64,000 bases of DNA, taken from positions 10,712,563-10,776,562 of the forward strand of contig JAQFVV010012418.1 in NCBI GenBank assembly GCA_028023455.1, written 5' to 3'. This DNA comes from Epiperipatus broadwayi (taxonomy: Eukaryota > Onychophora > Udeonychophora > Euonychophora > Peripatidae). The position numbers and the translations under genes are program-made. Below the pieces are notes generated by a model. It was given only the letters and a program-made list of their open reading frames with translations, did not search any database and was not told the origin of the DNA. The first letter of the stretch is position 1. Every line of letters starts with the position of its first letter. This document shows, in pieces, positions 25,496 through 39,518 of the stretch.

Positions 25496-25551
25496 GTCCC
25501 CATCCCCAGACCGGTTTCGACCTATGGGTCTCTTCAGTGAGGAGTTGGGAC
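25496..25551 (-). ncRNA. Hammerhead ribozyme 1A, intact
   Basis: A type I hammerhead on the minus strand. Stem I has an outer GUCCC/GGGAC (25547-25551 with 25496-25500) and an inner UCCUCA/UGGGGA helix with one G-U pair, separated by an internal loop. The core CUGAAGA is at 25531-25537. Stem II is GACC/GGUC closed by a CAUA loop, and the GAAA is at 25515-25518. Stem III is the palindrome ACCGGU with no loop, so activity may need two units pairing. Predicted cleavage follows GUC, between 25509 and 25508. All conserved core bases are present. Confidence 0.85.
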
Positions 25552-25916
25552 ATTAGATTTAAAAAACCAACTCAAGCAAAGCATTTATCTAAAAGTTAAT
25601 TGTTAGAAGAAGATCTGAAACTTTTAGACATCTACATGTCTTTAAAGTCAGCTCTCCAACTGAAAAAATCATATGGGCCTGAACTTAATTCAGATACTCC
25701 ATATATTAGTAGGCTTAGCCCTTTAATTTAGCTAAAACCACAACAGCAAAATAATAATAGTAATAATAACAAGTCAGATGTCACATGACTTATATATAGC
25801 TTGCATTTACAAATATGTAAAATTAAGAGCGTGCTAATAGCTCTAAACAAGCTTTTTTTTATTTATGATAAATGCTACTACAAGAGAAGGCATTCAAATC
25901 ATTTTTATCTTGGATT

Positions 25917-25961
25917 GTCCCCATCCCCAGACTGGTTTCGACCTATGGGTCTTTTCAGTGA
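25917..25961 (-). ncRNA. Hammerhead ribozyme 1B, mutated and truncated
   Basis: The second tandem copy. The core reads CTGAAAA instead of CTGAAGA, replacing G8, the residue needed for catalysis. Stem III is ACCAGT, so the palindrome is broken. The outer part of stem I is missing because the inversion junction falls there. It is predicted to be inactive. Confidence 0.8.
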
Positions 25962-26290
25962 GTAGCATTTATCATAAATAAAAAAAAAAGCTTGTTTAGA
26001 GCTATTAGCATGCTCTTAATTTTACATATTTGTAAGTGCAAGCTATATATAAGTCATGTGACATCTGACTTGTTATTATTACTATTATTATTTTGCTGTT
26101 GTGGCTTTAGCTAAATTAAAGGGCTAAGCCTACTAATATATGGAGTATCTGAATTAAGTTCAGGCCCATATGATTTTTTCAGTTGGAGAGCTGACTTTAA
26201 AGACATGTAGATGTCTAAAAGTTTCAGATCTTCTTCTAACAATTAACTTTTAGATAAATGCTTTGCTTGAGTTGGTTTTTTAAATCTAAT

Positions 26291-26346
26291 GTCCCAACTC
26301 CTCACTGAAGAGACCCATAGGTCGAAACCGGTCTGGGGATGGGGAC
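26291..26346 (+). ncRNA. Hammerhead ribozyme 1C, intact
   Basis: Identical in design to copy 1A but on the plus strand. Outer stem I is GTCCC (26291-26295) with GGGAC (26342-26346). Core CTGAAGA is at 26305-26311, stem II is GACC/GGTC, GAAA is at 26324-26327, and the stem III palindrome is ACCGGT. Predicted cleavage is after GTC at 26333. Confidence 0.85.
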
Positions 26347-26505
26347 AATCCAAGATAAAAATGATTTGAATGCCTTCTCTTGTAGTAGCATTTATCATAA
26401 ATAAAAAAAAGCTTGTTTAGAGCTATTAGCACGCTCTTAATTTTACATATTTGTAAGTGCAAGCTATATATAAGTCATGTGACATCTGACTTGTTATTAT
26501 TACTA

Positions 26506-26507
<2 letters not shown>

Positions 26508-26537
<30 letters not shown>
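26508..26537. repeat. (TA)n tract
   Basis: A TA run forming the right border of retrozyme array 1. Confidence 0.9.
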
Positions 26538-26539
<2 letters not shown>

Positions 26540-26700
26540 AAAGAAAATGCTAATTTTCTTTAGTTCTCTTAATAGCCATTTATAAATGAATGAAAACAAA
26601 TCATTTAATAAAATTTATTGTAACTATTTAAATGTAAATTTAGTGTTAGTTATTGAAATTTGTTTTTGGTTAATTATTTATCTATATGCCCACTTACATA
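26538..26700. repeat. Repeat R, copy 2, right part
   Basis: It matches 7717-7870 (shared ACAAAAGAAAATGCTAATTT), completing repeat R copy 2 after the inserted element L and retrozyme array 1. Confidence 0.75.
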
Positions 26701-28168
26701 GATACATACATTAAATGACATTAAAACACTATGTTAGTATAACAAATAATAATTATATAAATAAAACATATAACTTGTTTTATCAAATGGGATAAGATAC
26801 TAATCAATGTTTATACTCAAAGAATTCCACTTTCTTTAAGTTAGTTTTTATTAAGATCACATGAAAAAATTCATAAAGAAAATCCATAGAATGGTGACAT
26901 TTTTAAAAATATAATAATTCCCAAGAGGTTTACTTCATTTTAAAATATTCAAAGTTTATTAAAATGAATAATCCATAGTAAGTTATAGATATTTATGTTT
27001 TAATTGGCACTAAGAAACAAGTATTGTTTTAACCTTTTAAAAATGATCAAAGTAATATTTTAATAAATCCAAACCATAATTCACTTGGTAATAATTGTTG
27101 ATAATTGCATTGTAAAACTATAAGCTTTTTATGTCTTTTAAAATCCAGTTAAATAAATTCACTTCATAGTTGTTTAAATAGACCATCTCTCAAAACACAA
27201 AATTGTCTTATTGAGTAAAACATTATTCACTGCTTAGGTTTCCATTGTACTATTTACATAAAACATTTAAAAAGTTTATATCACATTCAAAACAAATTAT
27301 TTACTGTGAAAATACAATATACTAACTGAAGTGATGTATATATAGAAAGAGTGTGATCTTAAAATCACATGCTATTTATGTTCTTGGTTTATTGATGTCA
27401 TATTTAGATCATTGACCTAGAAACAGTACCTAACATGCAACTTGAATTTGTCCCATTTATTTAGAAGAGAATTATCATTTCACTTTACTAGAGTTCATTC
27501 AAATACAAACTAGCTCTTGAATGAATTGTTTTCTTTTAAATTTAAAAATAAAAATAATTTAAAATAAAACAATAACACAATAATTTTACCATTTTTTCTT
27601 AAAAATAAACATATATTTGTTTGTTTTTTAATAATGTTATTACATTTTATATACCTTTAATAATAACATTTTTTAAAAAAAATATATGTGATTCTTAATT
27701 TATACAATAACCTAAGCAATACATACATCCATGGACACATATATGAAATTAACTTGTTATTTATTTATCTAAACCTATGATGTTAAAATATGTTGTAAAA
27801 TAAAACGTTAATGCAAAATACAATTTAACAAGAAATTATCAATCATATTACTTAGAGAATAACAACAACAGGAACAAAAAAAGAATTGCAAATGTTATTT
27901 TATATTCTCATGCATATATAATTACTCCTTAATTAGAATAAACATTACTTGATGATTTCAGTTAGTTAATAACACACACAGACATACATATATATAACTG
28001 CCTAACCCTATACTAGTAATAAATAAAATGCAAAATCATAAAACAATGCAATACTAGATCAAATCCAAAATTTTTACTAAAATCTTTACATGATCATGGT
28101 TCATCTATTTACAAATAGACCTTCTCAAGTAAAAATCAAACTAAAGAAACAAACATATATATATATAT
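26701..28168. other. Unannotated AT-rich sequence
   Basis: I see no gene. The last part (about 28000-28150) is related to 39740-39890: both contain an ATCATGGTTTCATCT-like string followed by a CTTCTCAAG/CTTTTCATG-like string. It ends in the TA tract before element H. Confidence 0.5.
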
Positions 28169-28759
28169 TGTACCGAGACAAAGTCAGTACATGTATATAC
28201 CCACACACACAAGCAGTGTAAATACTCTATATTTTTTATTTACTTTCAATTTATGATAAAAAATAAATGTAGTTTTCTTTAAATACACTATAAAATAAAA
28301 TGTTAATATTTCTAATTAAATAATTTAAGGCTTTCATATAATCTATTATAATAATATCCTCTAAAAAATAAAAATATTAAAATATTACTAATATGCCATT
28401 AAATCTCAATAAGTAATTTCTACTTGTATATGCCGCGGGGGTAATTAAAAAAGGGTTTATTTTAAATTATAACTATAGCGAAAGTTAAAAGCTTATAGAG
28501 GTGATTTTGAGATTAAATGCTCGACTTTTAAACTAATGTAAGATTATATTGTTCTCTTAAAACACACACGCACGTATGCATCAAAGGTGTGAATAAGTAT
28601 AAATTTTTTAACTGAGATTGCAATATGAGATTGCCTAAACCTAAGATTGCCTCAAGCATATGGATTGAATGAACATTACGTAGGACACGGACCCCAACGA
28701 CAACTCAGAGAATATTGAACTCTGGGTGGAGATTGGATCCTCAGATAATAGCCAACCCA

Positions 28760-28767
28760 TATAAATA
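28760..28767 (+). promoter_or_regulatory. TATA box of element H
   Basis: TATAAATA is followed by a GC-richer leader from about 28770. Element I has a similar arrangement. This is a motif-based call. Confidence 0.5.
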
Positions 28768-29013
28768 TGAGTCTTAGTCTTTGTCTTAACCTTGGTTACA
28801 GTTTTACATTCTTTGTTTTGTTTTGCTTATGCTTATAGTTCTTTTTTAAAATTCTTCCAGAAGCTACAACCAGAACTTTCTTTTTTTGCTACCCGGTCTA
28901 CCCAATATGACCACTGTGAAATTAACCTTTAGAGCATCGATCGTCATGATGGGCTAAGAAACCCCTCAGTGATTGATCGACGCTCCGCTGCCAGAACATC
29001 TCCACCGCTATGA

Positions 29014-29209
29014 GTGATCAACAACAGTGTCGTCCAAACATCGTACTCCAATCAATCCAATGACGTTGTCCCGTCTAACTTACAAGAATCGTCCAAACAT
29101 ACTATGCTGAACTTATATAAAATAAATAACCACTTATTATGGAAACAGTATCCAACCGGTTCGAACCCTCACCAAATTAGAAGCAGCAGAAGACTACGCA
29201 AAATCCTAG
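29014..29209 (+). other. Short leader frame ending at a splice donor (element H)
   Basis: An open frame starting at 29014 reaches AAATCCTAG/GTAAAC at 29209/29210, a good splice-donor context. The last residues before the donor are basic (SSRRLRKIL). Element I has an open frame from ATG near 42456 that ends in a basic stretch at AAATCTTAG/GTAAAC. The parallel suggests a small first coding exon in both elements. The frame nominally continues to 29280 if unspliced. No acceptor or downstream exon could be identified. Confidence 0.3.
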
Positions 29210-30380
29210 GTAAACACTTTATTTCTTTTATGCTCCCATTCATTCTTTACGTATACTTTAAAAGGCAATCTCATAATTAATTAAATTCACATTTCGTAAA
29301 ATCAAAATATAAAGTGATCCATAATCCCTCATATTTGAATATTAATATTTTAACCTCAACTTTCGTAAATAAAATATCAGACATTATATAATTCCTCATA
29401 TTTAAATATTAGGACTTTTCCTGTTATGAACTTTGATCAGAATTATTGTTTTCTTTTCGCAACAAAATTATAACACACACCTAACTTCAAATGTAAAAGA
29501 AGGAAATATATTATATCATCCATGTTTATTATGCATAATATGTTCTTTTCTGTGCGAGTGCAAGAATGCGTGTATGTGTGTGCAAATAAAGCTATTAACT
29601 AATGTTTCATTTTTTTATATTTAATAAATTCCATTTTTATTTAAACAAGTCGAGCATTCCTCAAATCATTCTCTATAATTAAAAAATATATTTAAGTATT
29701 ATAATTAAAATTTATTCACGCAATTAATTATGTTTACTTTTAAATTTGTCTTTCTTATCTTTGTTTTGTTTATTTCTTTAAATTTCATCGTGCCGTAAGT
29801 CACGATGTTTATTTACTATGTAGTTAAGATAGGTTTAAGAGTTGGGAGGGCCTATTATTAATCTGTGTAAGTAAATGTCAATAAAGATAATATGAATAAT
29901 TCTATTGGACTGTATGATAATGGGGGGATGATATTACAAGCTTCTAATTTTTTTTATATAAGGACGCATAAATCAAACATTCGTATTAGTTGCAAATAAC
30001 CAATGACTCGGCCCAATATTTGGACCGATCTGTAAATCAACCAAGCTTCTTCTCCATTGGTTATTATTGTGTCTTTTACCAGAATGATATTCTTGAAACA
30101 ATTTCATCGCGACCCTGAGTGACCCTTATTGGTCCATGCTGGGAGTTTGAGCTTATGGGCGGGGATAAGACTTCGAAATCGTTTTGATATGACGTAAGGT
30201 GATGCGAGAAATTAAATTGTAAATTAAATCATCGTATCTGGCGCCCCCTTGTGTTGATAATGAACAACTATCGATATAGGAAATTAAATAAAGCTTTACG
30301 CTATATCATGTTTGTTTCGGAGCTCTCAATCCCTATACGATCGGTTGAATAAGCGGCCGGTTACAATATATATATATATT

Positions 30381-33300
30381 TGTACCCTTTTGTTTAGGTA
30401 AGGATGAATTGTTTAGATTAATATACTAGAAAATTTTAAATTTCAAAGCTAATTAAGGGCATGATGTATAATGTGTTGAGGATCTTTTAAAGAATCTATT
30501 TAGAGCAAATAAAATATTTACTGTATAATCTTGTGTTTATATTTTATAAAAAAGTTAACTAAAGATAATTATAATATTGTATGGTTGGGAGAACTAGTCA
30601 TAATAAATACTGCATTAATAAGTGTTGTAAATAAATGTTTAAAGTAAATAAGTGTTGTAAATAAATGTTTAAAGTAAATTTTAAAAGTAATAATTTAAAG
30701 TTAAATAAATAGACTATTTAATAATAATAATTATATGTGATAATTCTACTTAAAAAATCATTTGATTAAAAGTGGTAATATGGGAGACAAGTGCATATTT
30801 GATTTTATAACATTACAATAATTATTCTAAATTTTGCTATAATATTATTTTTATGTAATATTTTGTAAATTAAATCATTTATTTTATTTTCAGTTAAATT
30901 AGAAGTGTCTCATGTATTTTTGTAAATCACATGATGTGTAGATATTCACATGTGCACTTGCGGAGTTTTCCTAGTCAAGTTGCAAAATTATTTTAAAATT
31001 GTAATATAAGATTTAAAAATAGTATATTTGGTTATCCCAGAATAAAAATAATGTTAGCTGTTATAAATATTAAGTTGGGTTTTTAAAATGATTGTAATAA
31101 ATAAAATTAGATTTTTATTTTGTTTTGAAAATAAATACGTTTTGGCTAAAGAAGGATAAAAATAGTAATAAATATTATAATATGATTTTTAAAAGTTATT
31201 TTAAAGTGTTTGGTGGGTATAAATAAAATGTGAAAATTAACTAAGAATTAAATAATATAACAAATTATAAATATTTAGTAAATAATTATTTATTTTAACT
31301 TTAACCCAGCGTTGCTCTCCCAGGGTAGTAATAAGTAAGCATTGTTTAAATTGACCAATCAGGGAAGTAAATCGTTTAGGTATAAAAGAAGTCCATAAGT
31401 TTTGCAGATTATTATTACTACTGTTACTACTACCACTACTATTGTGATACTAGGACTTCAAATTCTATCAATGGAATAAGCTGTAAAAACAACTTAGTTT
31501 CTAGTAATTTACAATTTTAGGATTAGAAGTACTAGTGATAATCAATTTTATTTATTTTTGGGATTCATAAAGAAAGTATAGGTATTTATTTTTATAAGAT
31601 CATGATATAGAGATGTGTGGCTAAAAAGCTAAGTAATTCCTTACCGACCAATTTATGCAAGCCGAATTGATGTCGCATTAAACATGAATAAACCATTACT
31701 AAAATTTAAGTTATGTGGAAAATATCAAAATGACAATTTTTCCATTAGGCATGTAGTTTTGCTTATTGTAATTACTGATTGTTAATTAATATGGAGATTA
31801 ACAAGTTGGATATTACGGAGATTTTTAAAAGTTCACCAGAGAGGGAAGATACAAAAATCTGAAAATAGTTTTATTCAAAAAGTTTATTTTAAAAAGATAA
31901 TGAATTTTAGAAAAAAACTTTAACGTGACCAAAGAATTATTTAGGAATATTTCTTTTTGAAGAAATATTTAGCAATTAATTTTAAAGCTATGAATTTTTT
32001 TTAAAAAAAAATATGAAAATTAAGATCATTTGCAAAATGCCTTATATTATATTGAGAAGAAATCTTTAAAATGAGTAATTAGTGTATGCTGGACATACAA
32101 AACTTTTGAAAATTATTTACAAAAGTATAAAAAAATACTTTGTAATTATTGGAGCACTGGATCTTACCATGTATCAGAGAACTTGAACATCAGGAAATAT
32201 GGATAAAAGTTACAGGAACTTGGAAATTATTTTAGCGCAAAATATCAAAAGTACTTTTAATACTATATTTACATAGCAATGGAATTCATGAATTATTTAA
32301 ACTTTTGGAAACAAAGCAATAATTACTTAAATCAATCCGGATATTGTGAAGTGAGCTTACCGTATTTAATTTGGAACAGTCATCTTGAATTTTTTGTGTT
32401 GCAATGTGAAACATCAAAGCATGCATGGTTTTGGTACCAGGAGTATGAAGTAGAATTCAGAGAAAGGAAAAAGGAACTTTTCTTAAGAAACTTAATCGAT
32501 GGAAATTGTAAATATGTTTTTTTTTAAATTATTTTTTGTACTAAAAATAATATTAATGCTTATTCATAGAATAAAAATAGGGCAGTGACATAGAACATTA
32601 AATTATTTACTAACTTAGTGATTAAATTATTATTGTAAAAAAAACTCTTTAATAATTTAAAAAAAAAAACTTAATAATTTAAGTGTGACTATGGAATAAA
32701 TGCTATAATATATAATGTTTTTATTTAATTTGTGATCCAGAAAACATCAACTAAGTAATTGCCAGCGGAGATTACTTATGGTAACAATTTAAAAATATTG
32801 ATGATTTTATAATGTATTTTATTTTATTTTTTTGGTGTAAATGTATGGGAATGTATATGAAAAACACACTGCATACACACAGCTTATAATTTATTTATTC
32901 ATTTTAAAAATATGCATAATTTTATTTATATTATAAGTATATTTTAATATAAGGGAAATATAAGTATATGATTCTACTATAACCGAACTTATTGTTTATT
33001 TTAAGGGAGTAAGGTAGTAAAGTGGCATATTGATACTGATTGTTTATATTTGTGGGTTTAAGAGTTATCAAAGAATGAAGTAATCTTTTCTTATTGGTCA
33101 GTTAGATTGTTATTTATACATGAATTTATTTATTGTTATAGAAATTTGGGAAGGAATTTAGTGATGTAAAGTGATAGATCTCTAATGATAATAGCTTGGT
33201 AATAAGTTAAATGAAACTGAGGTAATATTTTATATAAGATTTATTTATATTGGAATAAGGGTAGTTAATAATAATGAGTATGCAAGCATAGATAACTTAG

Positions 33301-35284
33301 CCCTATAGCTTGTATATGTTCATGGCAGTGTTTATGTGTATTGAAGTTGAATGTTCCATAGAGCTAAATAAATAACCTGGACATTACATTTAGTAGTAGA
33401 GGTTATTAGACAAAGAAGTCATACCTCATTTATTATACACTGTTACCATGATGATTATTGGATAGTGGTATTATTGAATTAAAACTCTAGTTTATTCCAT
33501 ATACTTACCTGTTTATTTACTATCAAAATTTCTCAGGTTGCATTGTGAAGGACATCTGTGAAGGACGGTATTTAAAGTATGAAATAATGAATAAGTTTGA
33601 AGTGCAGAATTGTTATTGAAGAAAATAAGATAGGTTCCATTATTTTTAAGTAAATATAGAAATATATGCAAAGAGTACAAAAATATAGTTGGTCAGTAAA
33701 GAATCATAATTTTTTTCATATTTGGAATTGATTGTTATTTATTACAAATGAATAAATGATAATTAAAGTGGGTTTATAAAGATGTTGTTTAATTATTAAG
33801 TTTTAAAAAGACTTAATTATGATGCATATTTTTACAAGTAAAGGGATAAAACTAAATCGTGTTTTTAATGAATATAAGTAATCATAAGTTTTGTAAAAGT
33901 GATTCCATGATAACACACCAATACATACATTATATTTGATATTTAAAGTAATGATTAGTAAACAGTTTAGTTTAATTGTTATGCTATTAATTAAGGTTAT
34001 TCACATCATTATTTAGTGAGCAATGACTATATGGAATAATAAAATTATATTTTTGAAATAAATAAATAACAATAATAAGTGCATATTAAAATAATTAATT
34101 TATCTTATATTTTTAGAACATATTGATTTAATGAAATTTAATGGAGATGTAATAAAGATATCTGGATAATATTTTTTTTTTTTTTGAAAAAATAATAGAT
34201 ATTTTTTTTTAAAGAATATTCTGTAGCCTATATTTTATTTTATTTAATTTATTTTTGAAAAGTACATAAATGTGAATAAACAAAGTTCATGAATATTGTA
34301 AATAATGTACATATTTTAGTGTTGAGTTTGTTAATAAAATTTGTTAAGTTTGTTTTATAAACTTTGGTGTTGATTCAATTTCTCCACATCACAGTTACAC
34401 AATCACAGATAACTAGAATTAAGATATAATATTTGCACAACACAAATAAAATTATTATTTAAGGGTTATATTTTCTTGATATGATTTTTATTTAAGAAAC
34501 TTCATTTATCATATCATTATTATGGTCATAAAATAACCATAAAATATTTACACAAAATTATATTATTATTTTGGTTGCCACATATTATCAGATTATAAGA
34601 TCATACCACATATATATTTAAGATGCCATATGGATAATAAAAGATTACATTATATTATTATTTATTATTATACATGATTACTATTACAATGAGATTAGAG
34701 TATACATTGAAAATTGTTGTTATTTTTAATTATTATTAGAATTAGTCAGTTGTAGTCAGGAATGATATTAAATCCCTTATCATGCTTAATTACATAAAAT
34801 ATAATTGCTTCGAATTATTTTAAAAGAATCTGAGATTATTTGAGTTAGATTATTTAGATAAAAAAGATGAGGATTATTTTATTGAGATAATTTTAATTAA
34901 TTGGGATTAATTCATTAGGAATAATTTTACTTAGTTAATTATTGTTGTAGACGTAGGAATGCTATAGATTTATTGTTTGAGATACTAGGAAAAGATAGTA
35001 TTCTTATGCCATTGAGGTAGTATCCTATGGATATTGGCTCAATGTATTCATCTTGCCACTTGTAACCTCACTTTATATTCTCATGATTTTTATTAGATAT
35101 TTATTTATTTAATTTAGGAAACAGAACTGTATTATTATTTATTAGTTAAAGCTAGTTTAATGATTTATAGTATTAAAGAAGATATTATTATTATTGATTG
35201 GATACATTTGTAAGTGAACATAATTATTTATTTGAGCTACACCAATTTGGTATTATTATATATTTTTCTGAAAGTGAGGGTACA
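30381..35284 (+). mobile_element. G2: 4.9 kb LTR-like element, family G
   Basis: It starts TGTACCCTTTTGTTTAGG and ends GAGGGTACA. It is related to G4 at the 5' side and to G1 and G3 throughout, including the conserved GATAGTATTCTTATGCCATT block near 34995. The promoter is at 31354-31388. AATAAA-type signals near 34330 are followed by about 900 bases to the end. Apart from an 82-codon frame at 32279-32527 that I do not recognise, there is no coding potential. It reads as a very long solo LTR. Confidence 0.65.
31354..31388 (+). promoter_or_regulatory. Promoter of G2 (CCAAT and TATA boxes)
   Basis: CCAATC (31354) is followed 21 bases later by TATAAAAG (31381-31388). The sequence downstream (ACTACTGTTACTACT) is shared with G4, so the transcription start region is conserved as well. 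Confidence 0.65.
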
Positions 35285-35332
35285 ATATATATATATATAT
35301 ATTCTTTTTTAATTATATATATATATATATAT
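35285..35332. repeat. (TA)n spacer between G2 and G3
   Basis: Two TA runs flank TTCTTTTTTAAT. The same TA-run-plus-TTCTTTTTTAAT occurs right after G3 (39519-39543), so G3 is bracketed by a direct repeat. Confidence 0.85.
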
Positions 35333-38300
35333 TGTGCCCTTTTGTATGGGTCACCATTTAAGTTTTGTGCTAATTTAGTAGAAAATTTTAAATTTAAGAA
35401 GTATTTTAAAAAATGTGATGTTGACTTTGCTTGTGGTAATGTTACCATAAGTTTAATTAAAGCAATCTATGAGTATTTGGTATGTGAATTGTGTTGGTAT
35501 TGAGAAGATATTTAAAATGATGATGATTATGATGTAATACTGCATTAATAAATTTAATAACAAATGTTTAAAGTTAAAGTATTTAAAAGACAAGTTTAAA
35601 TTGGATAAAGATATTTATCTAGTTTAAAATATATGTTAAAAATGAATAAAAATATTTTAATTATTATAAGTACTTAAATTGAGATTAATATTTGATTTTA
35701 ATCATATCAAATAATTATTTTAAAATCTGATATAATATCTTATTTATTTTTAAAAATAAATATTTATTTTTAAAAAGCAATTGTTAAGTTTATTTTTAGA
35801 CAAGCGTTCTTGTGTTATAAAGAACAGATGTTATACACACACATGCGTGGAAGTTGTCTAATAAAGTTGCATAATTATTTTAATAAATCATGTTATAAAA
35901 TTTATAAATAATACGTGAATTATCACGAGATAAAAATATTACGTATCAAAAGACTTAATTTATTTTAAAGTGATCTTATAAAAGTTAAAATTTAAATCAA
36001 GTAAGAAAGAATATTTTAAAAAAGTATTTAATAGATTTAAATAAACGATAGAGATTATTTTAAAATGTGATAATATTAAATATTAAATAAGTCATTATTT
36101 TATTTTAATAGTGTGTTGATAAATATGTAAATAGGCTAGAAAGTTTGATTGTTTAAGCGTACCAATCAGACGAGGAGTTTCTGCCAGTATAAAAGCTGGA
36201 TTCAATTGTTGAGGGGCTCTCTCTCTGTAATTAAATTTCTAAGTTAAACGTGCTATTGAGAAAATAGCCAAGTAAATTTATAAACGCTCTTAAAAATCAG
36301 TTGTAAAATCATAAGAGTGTTATTGAATAATTTATAATATTTTTAAAGTAATGAATATGCAGTAGTAATTTTAATATTCCCTATTAGTCTTCTCAATATC
36401 GAAACTCAATTTACGTACAAATGATCATGGAAACATCGCGTATCGTAGAAATATATCAGAAACTTTATGCTAGAAAAGTAACAGACGCTGGATTAGTACA
36501 GAAAACTATAAGATGGAGAAAAGTAGTATTTTGGACTATAAATAGTTTTAAAGTTAAATTACTGTTGTCTGTTATTAATAGATATTTTAAAGAAATAAAA
36601 ATACTTCTGTGAAAAAAAAAGTATTTTGACGAATTATAGAAGTAAAATGTATCTTAAGGAAAGATATAAGAAGCAGTAATAATTTTAAATAAATACTTGC
36701 CTTGTTAAGTCTTTATGCTTAAAAGACTAGATATTGATAATTTGAAAAGGCAAATATATTATAAGTATAAGTATTTTAAAAAATCGTAATATAATAAAAT
36801 TATTTTATTGAAGTTATCTAAACGCTGGCCGTTATAGATGGAAAAATAGATTCTTACCTGGATATATTGTTTTGAAAAAATGCATAAATAATACATGGAC
36901 GTCCAAGCCAAACCAAGTTAATTGAAAAATAATTAAATGACAATTTTATCAATTATAAACTAAGTTGAAATAATAACTTTCAAATAATAATTGATGAAGA
37001 ATTGGATCCAAAGAACTTATAAACTATTTTTAATTTTATTTTGTTTTCTTGTGGGGAACTTATTTTATTTTTAAAAAAAAAACGTTATCATTTTTATTAT
37101 AAACTTTCAAGAAACACGTGATACAACGGAACAGGAAATAGTGTTTTATTGACTTTATACGCAGGATATTTGTTAGAACTTTTATGGTAGAACAAAAGTC
37201 ATTGCTGGAATCCGTAATAAATTTTTATTTTATTTATTTAACATAAAATTTAAAATATTATTAAACTATTAAAAAGTAGGTTAGGTACATTTATTAAATA
37301 GTAACTTAAAAATAATATAATAATTAATTACATAAATTTATCTTTATAATTAATATAACACGGAATATTCTAATGAATGTTTATGAGTGAAAATGTGAAT
37401 GATTTTTATTTTATGAAGCTGCAAATTCCGAAGAAGGCTGGATAGCAAATTGGACATTATTATTGTTATGGTAAAAATATTGTATAATGATTTTTAATGA
37501 ATTTAATATGTTTTTTCTTTAGATCAACCGGATATTATGTTGTTGTAGAATGAATGGATAGATATTTTATGAAAACACATACATTATATTGGCAACGAAC
37601 TTTATTAAAATATGCATAATTTAATTTATAATATAAACCTGATACAACATTGCGTAAGAAGCTTAGAAATAATTATATGATTCTTTCGTAAATAATTTTG
37701 ATATTTTATTTATGCTTATTATTAAAATGATGTTTATTATTTATTTTAATAATTATTTTATTTTTTGCAATTTAGAAAAGGATTTTAAAAGTCTATTTTT
37801 TTTTTTGTATTTTATTTTATTAAATAAGTTAAGTTACGTTTAGGTAGAAGCTTATATTTGGATTGAAAAGTTTATTAAGTATAAACGATGTAGTATAGGT
37901 AATTTGGATAACGAATATTTTGTTGAAGTTGATGTTTGTTTTCCGGAAATTTTGAATAAATTTAGAATATGTTTTATAGATAGAAATTATTAGAAAGGAT
38001 TAAAATAACACATAAAGTAAAATAATGATTTTTTTTTACATAGAAAAGAATCATAGAATTTATCTAGAGTAATGCTTTGTGAATTTGAAATTGATAAATG
38101 ATTTAAGTAATAGTATTTGAACAGTACAGATATATAATGCATATTTGATAAAGCATATAACAGGAATTACATTAAGTAAAGTATAATTACAGTCAATTAT
38201 TTGTTTTACATTACAAAGATACATTAATTTTATAAAGCTATTAAGCAATGCTAATAATAAAGTGAATACATGATAATACATTATAAATGATATTTAATTA

Positions 38301-39518
38301 ATGTAGTTATTTAATAGGTAAAGCTACATTATGTACACATGCTACATAAATAGTCTTGACATATATTGTTATTTGTAGTAATTAAAGTACATTACTATTT
38401 ATTTTAAAAATCTACGTTTTGGAAAAACACACTGTAATATTATTAATATAACATTTGAAGGAATGTAAAGTTGCTTATGAAGTACATGACTTAATAATAG
38501 TGTAAACCGATTGTATTATTATTTTCTTACTTAGTTCAATTTATATTTGTTTTCTTAAATTTTAAAACTGTAAATAGTGTAAATAAATTTTATTTGAAGT
38601 TATTGTAAATAAATTTGTTAATTTGTTTTAAAAGTGTGTCGAGTTTCATTATTTTTACCACAGCATTTTGACATCAGATGATTTGAAATAAACATAATAT
38701 TTGCACAAAATGAATTTGTTATTGTTATTTTAAAAATGAATACAATATTTGCTTAACATTATTTTATAAAAATTGATTGACATGAACATAAAATATTGCA
38801 ATGGTCATAAGATGATTATAATGCACATTATAAGAATACAATATTGTTTATGGCCACAGATTATTAAGTATAAGATTTTGATCTATTTTAAAATGAAGAT
38901 ACCATATGAGATAAAAGATATACATATGATTGTTTATTCATTTAATGATTGATTATATAATATAAATAGATGAGAGTAAATTACACTTTAAGATGAGTAT
39001 TATTTATTATTATTATTTAAATAAGTTAGGTGTATTTAAGTTTGATATAAAATCCCACATCATACTTATTTACATGAGTTATTATTATTTTAAAACAGCT
39101 TAGAAGAACCTGAGATTATTTAATTATATTTTAAGTTAAAAGTTAGGAATTATTTTAGTATTATTAAAGATAATTATTTCATTTAAAAGTCATAAGAATG
39201 CTATAGATGTAGTGGTAAGATGATAAGGTAGTGGTAGTATTCTTATGCCACTAAGACAGTATCTTGGGAGATATTGACTCAGTGTAAATCTGCTTATTAC
39301 TTTGTAACTTTACTTCGCAGTCTCATAATTTTAATATATACTTATTTAATTAGTATAATCTAAACTATATTGATTTTGAAGATTGATAATAAATTTAATT
39401 AGGATATGATAATATAAAAGTATATTAAAGATAGATATGCAAATTTTAATTAAACATAATAATGTAACTGAGCTAGTTGTATTTTAAACTATTTTATATA
39501 TCAAGAAGTAAGGGTACA
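35333..39518 (+). mobile_element. G3: 4.2 kb LTR-like element, family G
   Basis: It starts TGTGCCCTTTTGTATGG and ends AAGGGTACA. It is the inverted near-full-length counterpart of G1. It has a CCAAT/TATA promoter about 0.86 kb from the 5' end, A-rich polyadenylation-like signals near 38570-38640 (TGTAAATAAA), and the conserved AGTATTCTTATGCCACT block near 39227-39245. Small open frames (36421-36612 and others) do not match anything I know. A long solo LTR is the favoured reading. Confidence 0.65.
36162..36195 (+). promoter_or_regulatory. Promoter of G3 (CCAAT and TATA boxes)
   Basis: CCAATC (36162-36167) and TATAAAAG (36188-36195) have the same spacing as in G1, G2 and G4. A GGGGCTCTCTCTCTG stretch follows about 20 bases downstream. 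Confidence 0.65.

Larger units (their letters stand above)
28169..30365 (+). mobile_element. Element H: 2.2 kb TA-flanked LTR-like element
   Basis: It starts TGTACCGAG and ends CCGGTTACA, with TA tracts on both sides. The ends are short imperfect inverted repeats. It is much less AT-rich than its surroundings from about 28430 onward. Inside are a TATA box (28760), a leader with a short open frame, and a splice donor (29209/29210). Only 15 bases of TA separate its right end from the start of G2. It is probably an LTR-like element of a different family from G. Confidence 0.5.

Noticed and set aside
29150-29175. GGTTCGAACCC resembling a tRNA T-loop or pol III B box
   Set aside because: No matching A box or cloverleaf can be drawn around it. 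It lies in the H leader and is likely a coincidence.
30232-30252. CTGGCGCCCCC, resembling a tRNA primer-binding site
   Set aside because: It does not sit just inside an LTR end and does not extend to a recognisable tRNA 3' end.
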